64,000 nucleotides of DNA, from positions 1-64,000 of the forward strand of contig CAYQQM010000010.1 in the NCBI GenBank assembly GCA_964419605.1. Direction: 5' to 3'. The translations under genes and the position numbers were made by a program. Below, one piece after another: positions 32,365 through 40,751 of the stretch (the stretch's first letter is position 1; every line of letters starts with the position of its first letter). The notes under the pieces are model-generated. The model was given only the letters and a program-made list of their open reading frames with translations. It did not search any database and had not been told where the DNA came from. The DNA is from JABFXX01 sp964419605 (GTDB taxonomy: Bacteria; Myxococcota_A; Polyangia; Haliangiales; Haliangiaceae).

Positions 32365-34638
32365 TTACGGCATGTCCGTTCCTTGGAACTGCCAGCGCAC
32401 TCCGCCCGCCGTCCATCGCAGCGACGGCCGCGCCGGCGCAAGCATTGCCACGCGGATATGGCTCCTGCCGGGAGTGTGCGGATCGCGTACGATGGCGATC
32501 GACCGTATGGGACTGCCCAGTGAGGTGACATCGACCTCACCATCGCCACCCACGTTGTCACCATCCACAATCAGCTCCGCGTAGCGGGACGTAACAAGCC
32601 CCTCCGCAAGGATTGCATTGCTCGAAAGCGAGATTTCAACCGCCCCCTGACCCTCGCTGCCACGGTAACGAACTTTGGACGAAATGACGGCAGCCTGGTT
32701 CTGTGGCTCGACTTCAGGCCGCCGTTCGTCGCGCCGGGGCCGACCGCTGCGAGTCGCCGCCACACTTTGCTCCACGCGGGTTCGCTCCGAGGCTAACTTT
32801 GCGTTCGCGGCAAGCGCTTCCGCCTTCAGCCTCGCTAAGTCATCGCGAGTTCGCGCAGCAGAAGCTCGAGCGGCCTCGGCATCTGCCCGCGCCCGACTCG
32901 CAATGCTCGCCTCGGCGAGAGCGGCTCGTTTTGCGGCTTCCGCCTCGGCCTTCGCGCGACTGGCCATGCTCACTTCGGCGAGAGCCGCTCGTTTTGCGGC
33001 CTCCGCATCCGCCTTTGCTCGACTCGCTACTTCCGCCTGCGCTAGCGCCGCCTGCTTCGCCGCCTCGGCCTCTATCTGCGCGCGTGCCGCCGCAGCAGCG
33101 GTTTTTCCGGCGGTATCGCGTTCGCTCGCTGCCCGATTGCGTGCGACCTCCGCTTGGTCTCGCGCGCGAGCCGCCTGCTCTGCATCGCGGGCAAGCGCAA
33201 CGCGAGCAGCTTCTGCCTCCGCCTTCGCCCGGGTCGCGGCCTCCAGTTCGCGGCTCGCAGCCAGCCGTGCGGCGTTGGCATCAGCACTCGCGCGGGCGAT
33301 TTTTTCTAGCTCCGTTGCGGCTGCCTTACGGTCGTTCTCCGTCTTCGCAGCAATTTCTCGCTCCCTTGCGGCCACAACGCGCGCGGCCTCGATTTCAGCG
33401 CGGGCCTGTGCAGCCGCCTGGCGCTGAGTAGCTAACGCGAACCTCTCCGCCTGGGCTTCAGCCTTTGCACGCGCGGCTGCCTCAAGTTGCTTTTCCGCGG
33501 CAACGCGAGCCGCCTCAGCCTCGGACTTCGCGCGTGCGAGCTGTTGCAGCTCCTTCGCGGTCGCCTGGCGTTCCTCGGCATTTGCGCTTCGGCTCTCCGA
33601 TCCATTCACCGTCGGTTGACGCGGCCCAGAACCGCCTACCGGCTCGGCGGTGGCAACCTGTTTTGAAGCCGCAAGCCGCAGGGCCTCCGTTTCGGCTCTG
33701 GCGCGAGCCGCCTCTGCTTTGGTGCGATCGGTCTCCGCCTTGGCCCGCTCCACTTCTCGCTGCAGCTGAACCAACTCGGCCTTGTTTCGCGCAGCTTCGT
33801 CGCGGGCCGCGGCCGCTACCTGCCGAGCCTGCGCCAGCTCCGCCTTGGCTTCCGCTGTGGCGCGCTGGGCGGCTTGCCGTGTTCGTTCCGCTTCATTTTC
33901 AGCGAGCGCAGCTGCTTGTTTGGCGCGCGAAGCTTCGTCCTTGGCTGCTGCCGCTGCAGCGCGCATCTGCTGCAGATCCGCGCTCTGCGACTCACGACCC
34001 GCACGCTGTGCCGCCACTGCTGCGCGGTCCGCGTCCGCGGCGATCTGGCGCAATCGTTCTGCTTCCGCCTTCGCAGCTTGGGCGATCCCATGTGCCCGCG
34101 CCGCTTCAGCCTTGGAGGCCTGAGCGAGCTCGTTGGCACGCGAAGCCTCGGCCCGTGCGCTGACTGCCGTCCGATCAGCATCTACGCGAGCCCGCTCAGC
34201 AGCTGCGACGCGCGTATCCTCCATAGGCGTGGGCGTGTCGCGCGCCGTTACCCGAACAACCAACGAAGCGCCCAAGGTCTGCACGTCGTAACGTCCGGGT
34301 CGTGCAAGGGTAATCACGAGGCGAATCTGCGGACCGCCGTCGTCGAGTTGCTGCGCCACGATCGCGCTTACCGCCCACGTGTTGGGCGTAAACGCCGCCG
34401 CGCTGTCGTGGCCGAGCAAGGAGGCAGATAGGCGGGCGTTAGAAATTTCGACCACTACTCGGCTCGGTCGATCGAGCTTGTAAACCGTGAACGTAGGGGT
34501 CTGAGCCGCACTTACAACCACACGCGTCGCGGAGCCATCTTGGTCGCTCACGACACTGCGAACCTCGTTTACCGCTGCGGCCGCGGGCGTAACGGCTGCT
34601 GCCGCGACCGCGAAGCTTACGAACGTCGCAACTCTCAT
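32365..34638 (-). CDS. AMIN-domain envelope protein with long Ala-rich coiled coil
   Basis: A 757-residue exported protein. Signal peptide MRVATFVSFAVAAAAV...PAAAA; the start at 34638 is chosen for it. Residues ~25-140 fit an AMIN domain (RVVVSAAQTPTFTVYKLDRPSRVVVEI, GRYDVQTLGASLVVRV), found in secretins and amidases and thought to bind peptidoglycan. About 450 residues of Ala/Glu/Lys/Arg-rich heptads follow, a coiled coil perhaps 60 nm or more long. The last ~120 residues (VRYRGSEGQGAVEISL...GGVRWQFQG) look like a second AMIN-like domain. It probably spans or braces the periplasm. Divergent from the PP2C gene. Confidence 0.82.
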   Translation of the reverse strand: MRVATFVSFAVAAAAVTPAAAAVNEVRSVVSDQDGSATRVVVSAAQTPTFTVYKLDRPSRVVVEISNARLSASLLGHDSAAAFTPNTWAVSAIVAQQLDDGGPQIRLVITLARPGRYDVQTLGASLVVRVTARDTPTPMEDTRVAAAERARVDADRTAVSARAEASRANELAQASKAEAARAHGIAQAAKAEAERLRQIAADADRAAVAAQRAGRESQSADLQQMRAAAAAAKDEASRAKQAAALAENEAERTRQAAQRATAEAKAELAQARQVAAAARDEAARNKAELVQLQREVERAKAETDRTKAEAARARAETEALRLAASKQVATAEPVGGSGPRQPTVNGSESRSANAEERQATAKELQQLARAKSEAEAARVAAEKQLEAAARAKAEAQAERFALATQRQAAAQARAEIEAARVVAAREREIAAKTENDRKAAATELEKIARASADANAARLAASRELEAATRAKAEAEAARVALARDAEQAARARDQAEVARNRAASERDTAGKTAAAAARAQIEAEAAKQAALAQAEVASRAKADAEAAKRAALAEVSMASRAKAEAEAAKRAALAEASIASRARADAEAARASAARTRDDLARLKAEALAANAKLASERTRVEQSVAATRSGRPRRDERRPEVEPQNQAAVISSKVRYRGSEGQGAVEISLSSNAILAEGLVTSRYAELIVDGDNVGGDGEVDVTSLGSPIRSIAIVRDPHTPGRSHIRVAMLAPARPSLRWTAGGVRWQFQGTDMP
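32849..33037 (-). repeat. 63-bp tandem repeat in coiled-coil gene
   Basis: Three in-frame 21-residue units (ASRAKAEAEAAKRAALAE-type); the units at 32912-32974 and 32975-33037 are nearly identical in DNA, the third is more divergent. A 21-residue period equals three heptads, so copy-number change would lengthen the coiled coil without breaking its register. Confidence 0.75.
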
Positions 34639-34816
34639 GCGGCCACCGTCGCGCGGTCTGGCACGGGGGACAATTTTTTGGTCTGTGAAAGGTGGGTTCA
34701 TTCCCGACATTCCCAGCAAAGGTTCCTGCCTCCAACGGCGCCAACTCCCTCGAAGCTATGTCAAAATAGTCCATTATGGCCTTCGTAAGGGATCCAAACC
34801 CGCGAAGACTCTCCGA

Positions 34817-36025
34817 ATGACGAGCCGCACCATTGACCCCGTGTTGGCGCGTCAACTCAAGCGCGTCAGCCTACCCGCCGAACTGGAGACTTCGCCGGAG
34901 TGGCGAAAGTTTGTCGATAACGTCAATGAACATTACCTCCACATGGCGGAGGACCGCGCGCTCCTTAGTAGGTCCATCGAACTGTCGACTCGCGAGATGG
35001 ATGGCCTACGCCGTCGCGTCGAAAGCCAACGCGATCAACTGGTTGCAGCGATCACAGGAATCAGCGAGTCGCTTACCCGGTTCACCCGGTTGCTTCAGGC
35101 GGGAAAAGGCACGCTCGACGCCGCCGCCGCAACGAATGCGAAACTTGAGCTCGCAAGCCAACTATCAGAGATCCTGGATGCAACGCGAATCTCTTCGGAG
35201 CGAACCACAGACGTATCGGGCATTCGCGACAGCGTCCTTGCAGTCGCCGACCAGCTGGTTTCACTCCTCGCCAGCGCCGGCGAACGGGCGTCCATGCACA
35301 AGGAGCTCGAGGTAGCCCGAACGGTTCAGCAGCTCTTGATGCCTCCGCAGGCGGTGGTCTCCATCCCACCGCTTAGATTCGCGGGTCACTTTCAACCAGC
35401 GGAGGAGTGCGGAGGAGATTGGTGGACACTTGCTCAGCTACCCAATTCCCGATCGCTTGTCGTGGTCGGCGATGTGGCGGGGCATGGAATTGCGTCTGCC
35501 ATCATTACCGGCGCCGCGAAAGCTGCCTGTCAGTCGGCGATCGACGTGCTCGGCGGCAATCTAACGCCCAGCGCGTTACTGGTTTCGATGAACCGCACGT
35601 TGTGCTCAATGACGCGCGAACAGCTCTCCATGACGAGTATCGCCGCGCTATTTGATCCAGCGACAAACACCATGACCGTCGCGAACGCTGGTCATCCGTT
35701 CCCAATTCTCGTTCGCAACAGCATTACCCACCCGATCATGGCCGAAGGCCCGCCGCTCGGAGCCGGACCGGATTCTGCGTATGAAGACTCCAAAGTCGAG
35801 ATTCGCCGCAATGACCTATTGCTGTATTTTACCGACGGGGTTTCGGAGTGCGAAAATGCCAAGGGTGAACAATTCTCCGAGAGACGACTGAGATCGATTG
35901 TACAGCGCGAAGCCGCGTCAGGCGCCGTTGCCGTCAGAACGACCGTCGTCAATGCGCTCGATGCATTCCGCGGCACTCACCCGGCGTCCGACGATCTTAC
36001 GATCGTCGTAGCCTCGGTCGAGTAA
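34817..36025 (+). CDS. PP2C-type serine phosphatase (RsbU/SpoIIE family)
   Basis: A 402-residue cytosolic phosphatase from the ATG at 34817. Residues ~1-170 are coiled-coil (SIELSTREMDGLRRRVESQRDQLV...), ending in VARTVQQLLMPP, the usual linker to the SpoIIE domain. Metal-binding motifs are present: AEECGGDWW, VGDVAGHGIASA, NAGHPFPIL, FTDGVSECEN and SDDLTIVV. In partner-switching systems such enzymes dephosphorylate the STAS antagonist. First gene of the four-gene locus running to 44031; the next gene starts five bases after its stop. Signal input probably enters through the coiled coil. Confidence 0.93.
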   Translation: MTSRTIDPVLARQLKRVSLPAELETSPEWRKFVDNVNEHYLHMAEDRALLSRSIELSTREMDGLRRRVESQRDQLVAAITGISESLTRFTRLLQAGKGTLDAAAATNAKLELASQLSEILDATRISSERTTDVSGIRDSVLAVADQLVSLLASAGERASMHKELEVARTVQQLLMPPQAVVSIPPLRFAGHFQPAEECGGDWWTLAQLPNSRSLVVVGDVAGHGIASAIITGAAKAACQSAIDVLGGNLTPSALLVSMNRTLCSMTREQLSMTSIAALFDPATNTMTVANAGHPFPILVRNSITHPIMAEGPPLGAGPDSAYEDSKVEIRRNDLLLYFTDGVSECENAKGEQFSERRLRSIVQREAASGAVAVRTTVVNALDAFRGTHPASDDLTIVVASVE

Positions 36026-36029
36026 CCCT

Positions 36030-39000
36030 ATGCAGACCCATGCTCTGTCTTACGACGCTGAGGCTAAGAAGTGGAGCGCACGTTTCCCGGCAGGCGATTC
36101 GCCTCGCACCCTTGTTACAGCATTCGGCGCATCCGAGCTCGCCGATCAGCCAGAGTTACTTGTCGAGGTGGCTCGAGCCTATCCACGCTCGCTCGTGATC
36201 GGATGCTCTACGGCAGGCGAGATTCACGGCAATGCGGTACGCGATCGTTCGCTCGCTGTAACCGTAACTCATTTCGACCGAACCGACTTACAGCTCGCTT
36301 CGGTTGCGGTGGAGTCTATCGCTGACAGCGAAGCCGCCGGAGTTCGGCTCGGCCGGAAGCTGTCGGACAAGCCCGGCTTGCGCGCCGCATTTGTGCTCGG
36401 GGACGGAACAGCGGTCAACGGAGCAGCGTTGGCGCGGGGACTGTCCAGTGCAGTCGAGTCAACCGTCATCGTTACAGGCGGACTCGCCGCTGATGGCAAG
36501 GGCGGCCCCAAACCGTGGCTGACGATCGGCGGCGCGATCAAGCATAAGATCGCCTGTGCCGTTGGCTTCTACGGCCCGAATCTCGTCGTTGGCCACGGCA
36601 TCAGCTCCGATTGGGTAGAACAGCCCAGCGAGTGGATTATTACCCGCGCTGATGGCAATCGAATTTACGAATTCGACAACCGCCCCGCCCTCGAGGCGTA
36701 TCGATCTGGGCTGAGCGACCGCGCCGACGAATTGCCCGACGTTGCGGTGTGGTATCCGCTCATGATCAGAATCGCGGATCTTCCTCCACTCGTGCGAACG
36801 GTGACCGGGATCGACCCGGAGACCGGTGCGCTGATCCTCGGTGGTGACGTGCAAGTTGGCCAGCGCGCGACGCTACTCAATGCCGACGTGGGTGACCTTA
36901 TCGACGGCGGCGGCCGCGCCGCCTCCATGGCGACAAAAACCGGTGGGCCGGTGTCCGTGGACTGCCTCGCGCTCACCGTTTCCTGCGTCGGACGCAGGAA
37001 GATTTTGGGCGAGTGGTGTGCGGAAGAAGTCCAATCGATGCGCGAAGGCCTACTTGCGCAGCGCGCCGCAGTGACTGGATTTTATGCGCAAGCACAGATC
37101 TCGCCAGACGTTTCCGGGGCGGCAAACCTCCACAATCAAACGCTCACACTCACAGTGTTTTCGGAAGCGCGGCCGACCGATTCAGCGCAGCGCGCGCCGC
37201 GAACCCCGTGGCGTTCGATTCCAAGCGGGTACGCCGTCCGCACCGCAAGATACGACTCCCGCGCAGCTAGCTGGGCTTCGCCGCTGCCCGAGCTCGACTC
37301 ACCACGCACGCTCGTATTGGCGTTTGGTGCACCAGAATTGGCCGAAGATCGAGGGGCTATCGATACGGTTCGAAGTCACTATGCCAACTCCATCGTGGTC
37401 GGCTGCTCGACTGCAGGTGAAATCTTCGGTTCGGAACTCTACGACAACAGCCTGGTAGTATCGGCGGCGAGATTTACCAAAACCGATCTGCGACTGGCGG
37501 TCGAAAAACTCGCCTCAGGAGACGAATCCGCGGAAGTAGGCAAACGCATCGGCGCTGCGATGATGGCGGAGCGCAAGTTGCGCGGCATCCTTGTGCTCGC
37601 CGACGGACTCGTGGTGCGCGGCTCGGAGTTGGTCCGGGGAATCAACGCAGTTGTCGGCGGATCGGTGCCCGTGGTTGGAGGCTTTGCCGCTGATGGAACC
37701 GCGTTTGAGCGCACGTGGGTACTCGCTGGTGACTTACTCGATTCGCACACCGTAGCGGCCGTTGGTTTTTACGGAAATTACGTCGTGATGGGTCAAGGGG
37801 CGCGAAGTGGGTGGGACCGGTTTGGCGTGAAACGCACGATCACGCGCTCGGCGGGAAACACGCTCTACGAGCTGGATGGACGACCGGCCCTCCAAATCTA
37901 CAAGGAATACCTCGGAGAACGCGCCGTGCTTCCCGCTGCGGGGCTATCATTACCGTTGGCGGTGCGAGAACCATCGACCGACGCGCATGCGATTCGAACC
38001 ATGCTCGCGATCGATGAACAAGCCGGATCCGTAACATTCTCCGGCGACGTTCCGACGGGAGCCATTACCCAATTCATGCAGGCCGACTTTGGTCGGCTTG
38101 TGAACGGAGCGACCCACGCCGCATTGAGCGCATCCGAAAGCAACTTGCCTGGTTCCCCCGAGTGCCTTGCAATCGCCATTTCTTCTGCAGGGCGACGCCA
38201 AGTGCTGGGCGCTTATACAGAAGGCGAAATCGAGGCGGTGACGACAAACCTGCGATCGGAGCGGGTGCGCGTGACCGGGTTCTATGGCTACGGAGAGTTG
38301 TCCTCGACCGCGGATGGTTTGTGCGACCTTCACAATCAGGCGATGACGGTTGCTGTCCTTTCGGAATCCGTAACACCGATCGCACGTTCGACCGTCCCGC
38401 CAAAGCTGCCCTCTGCACCGGATATCGCGCCCCCCTTCCCGGCCGCGCCCCAGCCATCTCCGATGAGCCGCTCGCCACGGGTCACCCCGGGCCACAGGAT
38501 CGTTCAAGACCTGCCGACCGCAGCCGAGCACAGCGCTTCTCCCAACAACCATCGAAAGCCGAAGCTCACAAGCGAGCCCAACGCGCGCCGCGAGCCCAAG
38601 CCTACCCTCGAACCGAAGCCTACCCTTGAGCCGAAGCCCACCCTCGAGCCTAATCCTACCCTCGAGCATACGCCTGCCCTCGAACCCTCCATCACCCACG
38701 ATCCCCGCACCCCACTCGATTCCCACGCTTCTGTGGAGAAAACGACCACGCTGCAAAGCGGGGACTTTTTGTCGGGATCGTTTCAGCACGACCGCCGAGG
38801 AGCGATCGTACGGATACCTCGGCCTCCCCTCACCGACATTGCGATTGAAGAAACCGGCGCTGGAGATCCTCGGATCATCCGAATCGGCGGTCGAATCACC
38901 GAAGCGTTTAAAGGCGACGTGGCGGCGAGGCTGCTCCGGAACCGAGTCATCCTCGACCTCGGCGATGTACAGCGCATCACTTCGTTTGGCGTTCGAGAAT

Positions 39001-40751
39001 GGCTCGCGATGTTCTCCGGAGCCTTTGACTTGCAAGAATCTTACATGGCGCGATGCTCGGAGTCGGTCGTCACGCAGCTGACGTTAATCCGAAAGTTTGA
39101 CGGCGGCTCGCAAATCCTGTCGTTCTTCGCGCCCTATCTTTGCGACTCGTGCAACAAGCCGTTCGAACGGCTCTTCGATCGCGATCTCGACGCCGATGAG
39201 ATCAGGAACGCGGCACCTGAATCGGTAAAATGCCCGCGCTGCGACGGCCCCGGACGCTTCGACGACGACCCCCGGTCGTATTTCGCATTTTTTGCGGCCC
39301 ACGAGCGCACGGCTATCCCACCTGAAGTTCGCAAGCTCCACAATGCTCTATGCGCGCAGGATCAGGTCCGACCTGCCGAGGACCTCGAGAAGGTCATCGA
39401 AGGTGACACCACCAGGGTGCGGGTCAACGGCAAATTGACCCTTGGAATCCGTTGGCGCCGTGTTTTCGACCACATTGAGGGACCGATTTTGGTCGACCTG
39501 TCATCGGTCACCAGTGCTGACGCCAACGGCATTCAGAGCATGGACATCGCGTTGCGCACGGTTGCGGAACACAACCCCGTTGCGATTGAGTTTGCCCCGG
39601 TTGAGCTACTAGAGCGCTTCGTCAACCGTCCGGCGCCAAAGATTGAGATCATCTCCGTCGTGGTCGCGGGTCTATGCAGATCGTGCGAGGTCACGCGCAC
39701 AACCCCGGTCCAACTCGACCGGCTCCTTACGGAACGGCATCGCGATCCGGAGGCTCGCTGCAGGCGTTGTGATTCAAGGCTGGAACTTCAGATCAACCCT
39801 GTTGTGCGCGCCTACGTCGCGAACATGACCGCAAGAGCTTCGGTTCCCACGATGATCGATGCGCAAGACGAGCGAACCGGGCCACAGACCCAACGCTGGA
39901 TCACAGTTGCCGACCCATCTGACGCTCCGCGACGGACCCTTCGCAAATATCTCCCGGCTGCCGGAATACTCTCAGTGGCGGCGGTAGCAGCCGCCTTGGG
40001 ACCATCGCTACTCCAGCGCCCCGCAACGACGACAATCGTTGAGCGTCCCAACGATACACCCAAGTGGAATCGCCAGGACGACCTTCCGCCACCCTGGGTC
40101 GATCAGCCGTTCGTGATCGAAAATGATTCTGTATACCTGGTGGGAGAAGGTGAAGCCTCGACGATCACTGAGGCAATCGCCAAAGCGCGAGTAGATGCCA
40201 CCGAACTGCTAATCAAACAATTGCTCGAAGGACTCGGAAAATCTCAAATCCATGAGCTGGTTACGTTGCGGAGGTCGAAAACCGCTGCATCGAACTCCGC
40301 CGCAATCAGGAAATTCAGCACCCAATACGGCAACCTTGCACGCCTTGAGCGTACTGAAGTGGCCTCACGAACATTGCCGGCCGGAGTACATGCGGCCGTC
40401 CGCTACAAATTAGCGAAGGCCTCGTTCGATCAGGTCCTATCCGCGTATCGAGAAACAGCGACGCTCCACGGAATCACCGTTGCAGAGCAGTTCCCACTTC
40501 TGGCCGATGCCATCCCAAGTCAGGGCAACGTAGTCATCGTAGCGATCGACGAGACTTCGCCAGCAACCTCAGGCGATATTCGCATTGGAGACCTCGTGGT
40601 TGCGGTGGATGCTACTGAAATAGCGACCCCCAAGCAGTGGCTGGCAGCAGCGACTTCCGTGGATCGCGACGAGATCGTACTGAAACTCGAGCGCAGCGGC
40701 ACGCCCCATCAAGCAGCCATCAAAATCCGCAACAAGATGCGTTCGCAATGA
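36030..40751 (+). CDS. Double FIST sensor fused to STAS-like/zinc-ribbon modules, membrane segment and PDZ
   Basis: A 1573-residue protein. Two FIST units occupy ~1-385 and ~390-790, each with VIGCSTAGEI or VVGCSTAGEI, GGLAADG or GGFAADG, VGFYG and a terminal (D)LHNQ motif; FIST domains are predicted small-ligand sensors. A Pro/Glu linker with repeats follows (~850-890). Two STAS-like folds each end in a zinc ribbon (Cys1038/1041/1068/1071 and Cys1216/1219/1244/1247). STAS sites read ITSFG and DANG, so the usual phosphorylated second Ser of DSSG is absent in both. One hydrophobic segment lies at ~1308-1328; the C-terminal side has an LPP20-like region (GEGEASTITEAIAKARVDA) and a PDZ-like domain (GDIRIGDLVVAVD). 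Confidence 0.85.
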   Translation: MQTHALSYDAEAKKWSARFPAGDSPRTLVTAFGASELADQPELLVEVARAYPRSLVIGCSTAGEIHGNAVRDRSLAVTVTHFDRTDLQLASVAVESIADSEAAGVRLGRKLSDKPGLRAAFVLGDGTAVNGAALARGLSSAVESTVIVTGGLAADGKGGPKPWLTIGGAIKHKIACAVGFYGPNLVVGHGISSDWVEQPSEWIITRADGNRIYEFDNRPALEAYRSGLSDRADELPDVAVWYPLMIRIADLPPLVRTVTGIDPETGALILGGDVQVGQRATLLNADVGDLIDGGGRAASMATKTGGPVSVDCLALTVSCVGRRKILGEWCAEEVQSMREGLLAQRAAVTGFYAQAQISPDVSGAANLHNQTLTLTVFSEARPTDSAQRAPRTPWRSIPSGYAVRTARYDSRAASWASPLPELDSPRTLVLAFGAPELAEDRGAIDTVRSHYANSIVVGCSTAGEIFGSELYDNSLVVSAARFTKTDLRLAVEKLASGDESAEVGKRIGAAMMAERKLRGILVLADGLVVRGSELVRGINAVVGGSVPVVGGFAADGTAFERTWVLAGDLLDSHTVAAVGFYGNYVVMGQGARSGWDRFGVKRTITRSAGNTLYELDGRPALQIYKEYLGERAVLPAAGLSLPLAVREPSTDAHAIRTMLAIDEQAGSVTFSGDVPTGAITQFMQADFGRLVNGATHAALSASESNLPGSPECLAIAISSAGRRQVLGAYTEGEIEAVTTNLRSERVRVTGFYGYGELSSTADGLCDLHNQAMTVAVLSESVTPIARSTVPPKLPSAPDIAPPFPAAPQPSPMSRSPRVTPGHRIVQDLPTAAEHSASPNNHRKPKLTSEPNARREPKPTLEPKPTLEPKPTLEPNPTLEHTPALEPSITHDPRTPLDSHASVEKTTTLQSGDFLSGSFQHDRRGAIVRIPRPPLTDIAIEETGAGDPRIIRIGGRITEAFKGDVAARLLRNRVILDLGDVQRITSFGVREWLAMFSGAFDLQESYMARCSESVVTQLTLIRKFDGGSQILSFFAPYLCDSCNKPFERLFDRDLDADEIRNAAPESVKCPRCDGPGRFDDDPRSYFAFFAAHERTAIPPEVRKLHNALCAQDQVRPAEDLEKVIEGDTTRVRVNGKLTLGIRWRRVFDHIEGPILVDLSSVTSADANGIQSMDIALRTVAEHNPVAIEFAPVELLERFVNRPAPKIEIISVVVAGLCRSCEVTRTTPVQLDRLLTERHRDPEARCRRCDSRLELQINPVVRAYVANMTARASVPTMIDAQDERTGPQTQRWITVADPSDAPRRTLRKYLPAAGILSVAAVAAALGPSLLQRPATTTIVERPNDTPKWNRQDDLPPPWVDQPFVIENDSVYLVGEGEASTITEAIAKARVDATELLIKQLLEGLGKSQIHELVTLRRSKTAASNSAAIRKFSTQYGNLARLERTEVASRTLPAGVHAAVRYKLAKASFDQVLSAYRETATLHGITVAEQFPLLADAIPSQGNVVIVAIDETSPATSGDIRIGDLVVAVDATEIATPKQWLAAATSVDRDEIVLKLERSGTPHQAAIKIRNKMRSQ
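38590..38695 (+). repeat. 18-bp tandem repeat coding EPKPTL units
   Basis: Within the FIST-STAS gene, about five copies of an 18-bp unit code EPKPTL, decaying to EPNPTL and EHTPAL. It forms the stiff linker between sensor and STAS parts and is a likely site of length variation. Confidence 0.75.

Noticed and set aside
32675..34163. Long Ala/Arg/Ser-rich + strand frames opposite the coiled-coil gene
   Set aside because: They arise from the repeated GC-rich codons of the real minus-strand gene and have no signal, motif or start site.
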